Positions 58,591 to 64,000 of a DNA stretch of 64,000 nt are shown here, one piece after another. A model generated the notes under the pieces. It had not been told where the DNA came from. It did no database searches and worked only from the letters and a program-made list of their open reading frames with translations. How positions within the stretch are numbered: position 1 is the first letter of the stretch; each line of letters opens with the position of its first letter. The stretch comes from Pyrenula massariospora (lineage: Eukaryota > Ascomycota > Eurotiomycetes > Pyrenulales > Pyrenulaceae), in assembly GCA_021030905.1 (NCBI GenBank), contig JAGFMI010000029.1, positions 280,630 through 344,629 on the forward strand, read 5' to 3'. Both the position numbers and the translations under genes were made by a program.

Positions 58591-59385
58591 ATGGCTGTTG
58601 ACGGGTTTTTGATGCTGGTATTGCTTCAAGCCTCCTTAGCTAATACGCTTTCATCATCATCACCATCTTGCACAACACTCGTACCAGAATTTGTGGATCC
58701 CTTCCCTCCTATCACGGTATTCGAATCCACAATCACGTTCACAAGTGCTGTTGATTGCTCGGGATGTTTGTTGGTCGTGGAAACGTTCGGCACACAGACA
58801 CAATCGACGGGGCAAATCAGCACCATAACTTCACCATTGGCAATCGTCACGAGCTATGACTGCTTGGTCTCAACTTCCACTACCTCAGTTTCGTCAGCTA
58901 CCACTTCTATTCCAGCATTTACTCCAACAGCCTCGCCGATCCCGCCTCTTCAACCGTCCGTTCAGAGCCTTATCGATCGACTTGCAACAGCGATTCTCTA
59001 CGTGGAGCTTATTAGCAATGGAGGCAACGTTCCTAAGCTCTGCAGCACAATCAGTCCTGCAGATCTCGATGAGATAACCACTCCTAGTATCAATGGCTCC
59101 ATTGTCCAGACTGAAATCTGCAATGCTGCGGCATTCAGTATTTTCGATCCAGGATTCTCTCAAGACGTCCTAATCTCGGGCAATCAAAAAGGATTAACAT
59201 ACCTGTTCACGGCGCTCTACGCGGTGCAGGTTGCAGGAGGTTATGCTGGAGGTACGGATCTGACGACTTTATGCTCGGAGATCGAAACTGATGTTCTGGA
59301 TGGTCTATTTATGGCGGGTGCTGAGGGGACTGGAACAGAGGTTAGGGATTTCGTTTGCGGCGCAGCGGAGGACAAAAAGCTGTAG
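58591..59385 (+). CDS. Secreted Ser/Thr-rich protein with Cys-containing helical C-terminal half
   Basis: A single exon of 264 residues from the ATG at 58591; an upstream in-frame TTG was rejected as start. The signal peptide is MAVDGFLMLVLLQASLA. The first half is Ser/Thr/Pro-rich with five cysteines (including VDCSGCLLV) and a beta-prone TITFTSA stretch, like fungal surface proteins. A Thr/Ser linker follows (TSTTSVSSATTSIPAF), then a second half with several helices and further cysteines (NVPKLCSTIS, QTEICNAAAF, LTTLCSEIET, RDFVCGAAED) spaced so that disulfides are plausible. There is no C-terminal hydrophobic tail, so a soluble secreted protein is expected. The family is not recognised. 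The DCSGC motif is not obviously homologous to the CxxC-tail family. Confidence 0.65.
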   Translation: MAVDGFLMLVLLQASLANTLSSSSPSCTTLVPEFVDPFPPITVFESTITFTSAVDCSGCLLVVETFGTQTQSTGQISTITSPLAIVTSYDCLVSTSTTSVSSATTSIPAFTPTASPIPPLQPSVQSLIDRLATAILYVELISNGGNVPKLCSTISPADLDEITTPSINGSIVQTEICNAAAFSIFDPGFSQDVLISGNQKGLTYLFTALYAVQVAGGYAGGTDLTTLCSEIETDVLDGLFMAGAEGTGTEVRDFVCGAAEDKKL

Positions 59386-62144
59386 TAGTGGATCAGCAGG
59401 TTCGAGATAAGATTTGACTTGCCGTAATGTTTGGTACTCTAAAAAGCTTTAAGCTAAGATGAATCAGCGGCTCCGATTTCGTCGACTGCCGTTGAAAGCT
59501 CCAATACCGGGTAGATTGAGGAGTATGCTGTCAAACAAACGAGACTTCTGCGCTTAGTTTGCTAGTTATTAGCTAATGGAGGCTGTATAGTGAAACTCTG
59601 GTGCGCGATACTCGTATCAAGACATCGTTCTGGATTCTTTGAAGAATTAGTGAAGGCGATGATCTTGCGCGAGAATAGATTATTCTCAGCACATATGAAA
59701 GAAGGCGGAAGACTGATGCTGATTGAATCAACAAAGAAGCTTAGAACACAAATGAAATATAATACGACGCGCTTGATGACCTGCCTTGATTTAGGCTTCC
59801 TTTAGCCGAGTAAAATTCCCCGAACAAGGGACTAGGTACTTATCTTTCTATACTTGTAAATTCTGATTGTTTATATCGCTATTCATCTACCTCGTTCATA
59901 ATTTGGTCATCCTTTCCAAAACAACGCATCCGATTCTAGGTGTTACTTATCTGTCTAAGGTCTAGGAAGAGCGACTTTGGTCTATAGGCTAGATAACCTA
60001 CGCCGTATAAAGAACTTTTGGACTAGAAGGCTTGGGCAGGATCGGACGGTAGACGGGATTTAGGTGTTCTCGGGTAGCGGAATTGAGTGACTTCTGTAAA
60101 GTACTATGTTACTATTTTCAAGCCTATAAAAATCTAGATCTTCTTTCAAGATAATCGCATCATGACATCAATGTCAGCGATTTCTATCCTTCAAAGGATT
60201 GAAGTACAGGCTTTTTTATCTGCTCTCTTCTTTCTTAGAGCTATTGGTGTTTCTACCTGCTCTAGAATCTTGTCGCCCAACCATTCCAATATTATTATAC
60301 GGCTGATCTCTCATGCTCTCATGAAACCAGCGTTGGAACATTGGTGATTCAATCCTGTCGTCAAAGGATTCCGAGTTCGAAGATCCGTATTGATGGGAAT
60401 TTGAGATACTCCCGACGCTGGGAGACTTGCCCCATTCGCGGAAGACTCTGTATTGCATTTGGAAATCTTTTCCGTCAAAGGGCTATGGGTCTCAATGTCA
60501 GCTGGCAAACGATTCGAATCACTGGATAGGAGATGGAACTTTACGGTTTCGAGTGATTTAGGTCCTTTCTTTGAAGGCTGAACCAATGTAGGTGGCGGCA
60601 TGTTGCTCCACATTAAAGAAGAAGTGGAATATTGAAGCTTTCGGTCGCGGGGAATCAAAACGTAATGACTTGGAAGATTAAGTAGATAAATTACGATAAT
60701 AGCGAAGGGACGATAGATCTTATATATAACCATTGTGATATGGTCACTATGGAACTTTGGTGATCTTTTAGAAACTTGTCTCTGAGTAGCTAGCCTTGAA
60801 AGGAGCGAGATATCCCTGTTTTATTTGAAACTTTGTCGGGAACCTTTTGGATTTTTGCCAGTGACACAAACATCGGCGTTGGCAATATCACATTTACAGA
60901 GATCTCGATGAGTCCACAGGGCTCCGGACCAATACGAATTGGAAATGCCATGGTCAGGGGAACGGTGATGGCAATCCACATTGACGTACGGCCGTAACAT
61001 CAAATGAATCAACGGCATCTTTCTTGGAGCCTGCTTTTTGGGAACTTTTGTGGGACTTCTAAAGATGACGCTGATAGCCTTGACCGGGGGATGAGGACTC
61101 TTGGCCGTCAAAATATTGTAGGTAAAATGGCTCAATAGGATGCGTAAGACATACATGCGCAGCAAATAAATTACTGACTTGCATTATTTTATCAATGAAG
61201 AAATCCGCATCAATTCATTGAATTATCAAGAATCTTCTACAGGCCCGAAGCCCTTTTCAGGTTGTAGGAGATTCTGCTGTTGGCGATGCTAGCACAGATT
61301 GCGAAGAATTTGTGGGCCACATCTTGTTCGCCTATAAGGCCGAGAGGCCCACTATGAGCCTCACCGTAAGCGTTTTTGAGCGTAGCGTTTGGCCACTTTC
61401 AGCTTAGGTGCTAAGGCTAGACTAAGCCCGGGAGAACCCTTGAGGCATCATGATAGCAAAGTTTCTGGATCAATTAGGCTTCTCGGGTCATCGCTTCGCT
61501 AAATTATCATCTGGCAAAACTTGGGCCGATGCGTATCACAAAGGATGTTACGTTGACGCGTCAGAATAAAAGACAATTAAGTTCTATTCGGCGCCTTAGG
61601 ATGCAGTGGTAGAAGTAAAACAGACCGGATCCCGACATCTTGGAAGATCTTGCATGCCTGTCTAATGCGAATGGAAATAAAAGTTCTCAAACGGTCTGTG
61701 CGGACTCTCGGTCGTTTGCCGATAATGTGAATCTGGGAATACCGCTGCAGGGCCTCCGGGCGATCCTCTTAGGTGCAAAGTCGGCACAATAACCTTGTCA
61801 GAACTTTCATGAACTTTTTGGGCTTTCGTTCCTATTGGGGACCATGACGTGTAAAGTGGGGACGTCATGAGCCTTGCCGCAAATTGAAGGCCGCTTCGTA
61901 TTTCTCAAATGGCGAAAGGAAATACCTTTCAATACCTGATACGATCAAAAACATTTCAAGACCGCTGCCAAGATGGCGGCGGTCGTATTTGAGCTTTGTG
62001 AATAGTGATTACGAGTCTCTGTTGTGCAATAATTTTTTCTTGTTATGATGCGTATGAAGATTCCGAATGATTCGATTTGCATTAATGCTGGGTCAATCAG
62101 GATTATAAGCTGTCATACTAGACCTTTCTACATCCTCTATTACT
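59386..62144. other. Subtelomeric A/T-leaning region, no convincing gene
   Basis: About 2.8 kb. The left part (59,810-60,160) is dense in CTA/TAG words and resembles decayed intergenic or element-derived DNA, though no terminal repeat or transposase is seen. On the minus strand, 60733-60311 is an ATG-started frame of 140 codons with a hydrophobic N-terminus (FAIIVIYLLNLPSHYVL) and no other features. 61156-60821 is another with a few cysteines, overlapping a better-looking frame (PEPCGLIEISVNVILPTP) in a different phase. Both could be broken small secreted genes, or chance. Confidence 0.3.
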
Positions 62145-63929
62145 ATGGCGCAATTCCGAAGCACGTGGTTAACAAATGGCGGGTTTGAGAACGAGGGGAG
62201 CGATAATCCCTACCAGGATTTTCAACTCAACGCCCCATATTCTTCTTCGACGATGATGTCAAGTCACACTCACTATCATGACGGAAATCATACATTTGAC
62301 CAGCAAGCCTCCAATTTCCTGCATTCACCGACAAGTCACCGCTTTTCAGACCAGTCTATGCGTGCTGAGAGCAGAAAAGAGGGGGAATCCAGCATTGCCA
62401 CCTCATTTGAGAAGAGTGGACTCAGAAGCCAACACCGTCCTGAAAATGTCAGCCATAACACCATACAGGAAGAAGACGCTGAGCTGGTCTCGTCCCGACA
62501 CAACAATGGGATCGGACTTATGAGCGATCCGGACCAGGAGCAGGCAGGCAGATTCGCGAAAAGGAACAATGCGTCTGCCGAAGAGTGGGGGTTTCAGAAA
62601 GCAATGATAGGCCAGCTCTACATCGATGACCACAAGACTCTAGAGGAGACTATGAAACTGATGGGAGACGTTCATGGATTCTTCGCTTCGTAAGGAATGA
62701 TTAGCCGAGGTAGCTCTACTTTGCTTACACAGCTCCAGCAAAAAGCAGTATAAAGAGAAGTTAAAGGAATGGGGGCTCGTGAAAAATATACCGATACAAA
62801 AGGCGCATTGGATGCGTGCAAAAGCCGAGCAAAGGAGGCGTCAGTTGGGAAAAGATACTGCCTTTAAACTCGGCAATATGCCAGTGTCTGAGGATCGCTT
62901 CTTGAAGACTCTAGAGAGAAATCAACATCCACCGACGACAACTGCAATAGGTAAGCATCATAGCGATTTCATTGACTTATGTACTCAGTAACAATAGATA
63001 TGGGCACACCGCGTGACATCACATATCAGACACCTTGTACGGCAATCGAAACACCACCCGCTACTTCGCATCATCAAGAAGCAATTGGACCGTCTGCATG
63101 GACACCAGCATACAGTGCAGCTTCGCCTCATGCTTCACATATGCAGAATTTCGAGGCTGGACATCATCTTTCGGAGATACAATCCTGGAATCATGAAGCT
63201 GAGGAGTTGACTTTCCTTGGACATACAGTAGAAGCTGAGAAGAGATATTTTGACGCGCTTGCCAGATTGAAGACTCTGCTTTCTCCTACACATGAAGAGA
63301 CACTCGCTGCAGCATACCGGTTAGCGGAATTCTACGCTCAAAGTGGCCAGAGGACTAAAGCAGAGAAGGTTCTCAACTGGGTTGGAGAGAAGCACATTGA
63401 ATATTTTGGTGCTGAACACCCAAAGACTATCTTGCATCTCATGCAGGCTTCAGGTGCACTTTCTCGCTGGTCTTGTCCCGAGAAGGCAGAAGTTTTACTA
63501 GCTACCGCGCTCGCGACCTCTGGAATGAAAGGGCGTAGCCAAACCAGCAGAGACAAAGCTCGCGTGCAATCATACGATAGCGGGTACAACGCACTTCGAG
63601 ATGCCCATTTAGAAGATCATGGAAGTGCGGGCGAGCTAGGTGATATGTTGCCGGGAGATGACGCATCAGATGAAGATATACTCCTCAGCGCCAAATCCTT
63701 GATGCTGACCCAACGACCGGAGGCAGAGGAATTATTGATGGGACTAATTAAAAAATGTGAGCTTGACCCAACACATTCCTTAGAGCAGAGTTTAGATGCA
63801 TTCTGCTTTTTAATCAATTCATATCTTTCTCAATCAAGGGAAGAAGACCGTCTTGCCATGCTTGCTCGATCTCGGACTTTCTTCTTATCTGCCTTCCAAA
63901 ATCACGACCATATGAGACTACAGACCGGG
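62145..63929 (+). CDS. Clr5-domain protein truncated by the telomere (3' end missing)
   Basis: Three visible exons (62145-62689, 62733-62950, 62998 onward) splice in frame with introns of 43 and 47 nt. The first 145 residues are polar. A Clr5 domain starts with AEEWGFQKAMIGQLYIDD and continues through TMKLMGDVHGFFAS, across the intron, to YKEKLKEWGLVKNIPIQKAH. This domain is widespread in fungal proteins and named after a fission-yeast factor acting in heterochromatic silencing. Exon 3 encodes a helical TPR-like region (LGHTVEAEKRYFDALARL, AAYRLAEFYAQSGQRTKAEK, EHPKTILHLMQASGAL). The frame then runs, with no stop, into the telomere array at 63,927-63,930. The remaining repeats and the native C-terminus are therefore absent. 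Whether it is expressed is unknown. Confidence 0.72.
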
Positions 63930-64000
63930 TTAGGGTTAGGGTTAGGGTTAGGGTTAGGGTTAGGGTTAGGGTTAGGGTTAGGGTTAGGGTTAGGGTTAGG
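63930..64000 (+). repeat. Telomere repeat array (TTAGGG)n
   Basis: Eleven perfect TTAGGG units plus TTAGG fill the last 71 bases, preceded directly by ...GACCGGG. The G-rich strand runs 5' to 3' toward the window's right end, as at a right-hand chromosome terminus. No subtelomeric satellite or helicase gene lies between the last gene and the array. Confidence 0.97.

Noticed and set aside
63930-64000. TTAGGG array read as an interstitial repeat
   Set aside because: The array is perfect, in the terminal orientation and runs to the last base supplied; nothing in the window shows sequence beyond it. An interstitial array at a contig end cannot be strictly excluded.

Overview
The window is nuclear DNA of a filamentous ascomycete (Pezizomycotina). 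The evidence is short introns (mostly 42-57 nt) with GT(A/G/C) donors and CTAAC/CTGAC-like branch points, T/C-rich promoters, and fungal-specific genes: a SepH-type Cdc7 kinase, Ecm33, a mannan polymerase subunit of the Anp1 family, a Bre4-like transporter and a Clr5-domain protein. The last 71 bases are a perfect TTAGGG array in the orientation of a right-hand chromosome end, so this is very probably a subtelomeric arm reading outward to the telomere. The species cannot be named from the sequence.

Layout. 0-24 kb is mostly conserved housekeeping: a GPI-type wall protein, three mitochondrial genes in a row (an ABC1/Mcp2-like kinase, an NAD+ carrier and Qcr7, the last two head-to-head), a 3-methyladenine DNA glycosylase, Ecm33, a bHLH-like protein, an Anp1-type mannosyltransferase and the septation kinase SepH. 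24-41 kb is gene-sparse. It holds five small secreted-protein genes separated by 1-3 kb of apparently empty DNA, plus one Ser/Pro-rich hypothetical gene. Four of the five look like diverged paralogues sharing a C-terminal C-x-x-C(-P) tail. The fifth looks like an M35-type metallopeptidase that has lost its HExxH site. 41-57.5 kb returns to ordinary genes: a protein with a duplicated Cys/His module, dihydrofolate synthase, a low-complexity coiled-coil protein, a P-loop kinase, a 33-residue zinc-ribbon ORF, an LCCL membrane protein, a Bre4/FUSC transporter, an F-box protein and an SDR oxidoreductase. 57.5-64 kb is the terminal zone: one secreted Ser/Thr protein, about 2.8 kb with no convincing gene, and a Clr5-domain gene whose reading frame runs without a stop into the telomere repeats.

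How the parts relate. The mitochondrial trio (lipid/quinone homeostasis, NAD+ import, complex III) and the wall/septum genes (GPI protein, Ecm33, Anp1-type transferase, SepH) are conventional neighbours with no visible operon-like logic. The unusual content is the secreted family in the gene-sparse block, whose members also carry TATA-like boxes 120-185 nt upstream of their starts, and the terminal gene truncated by the telomere. Most multi-exon models below were assembled by hand from splice motifs and reading-frame continuity. I could not run homology, structure or signal-peptide software.
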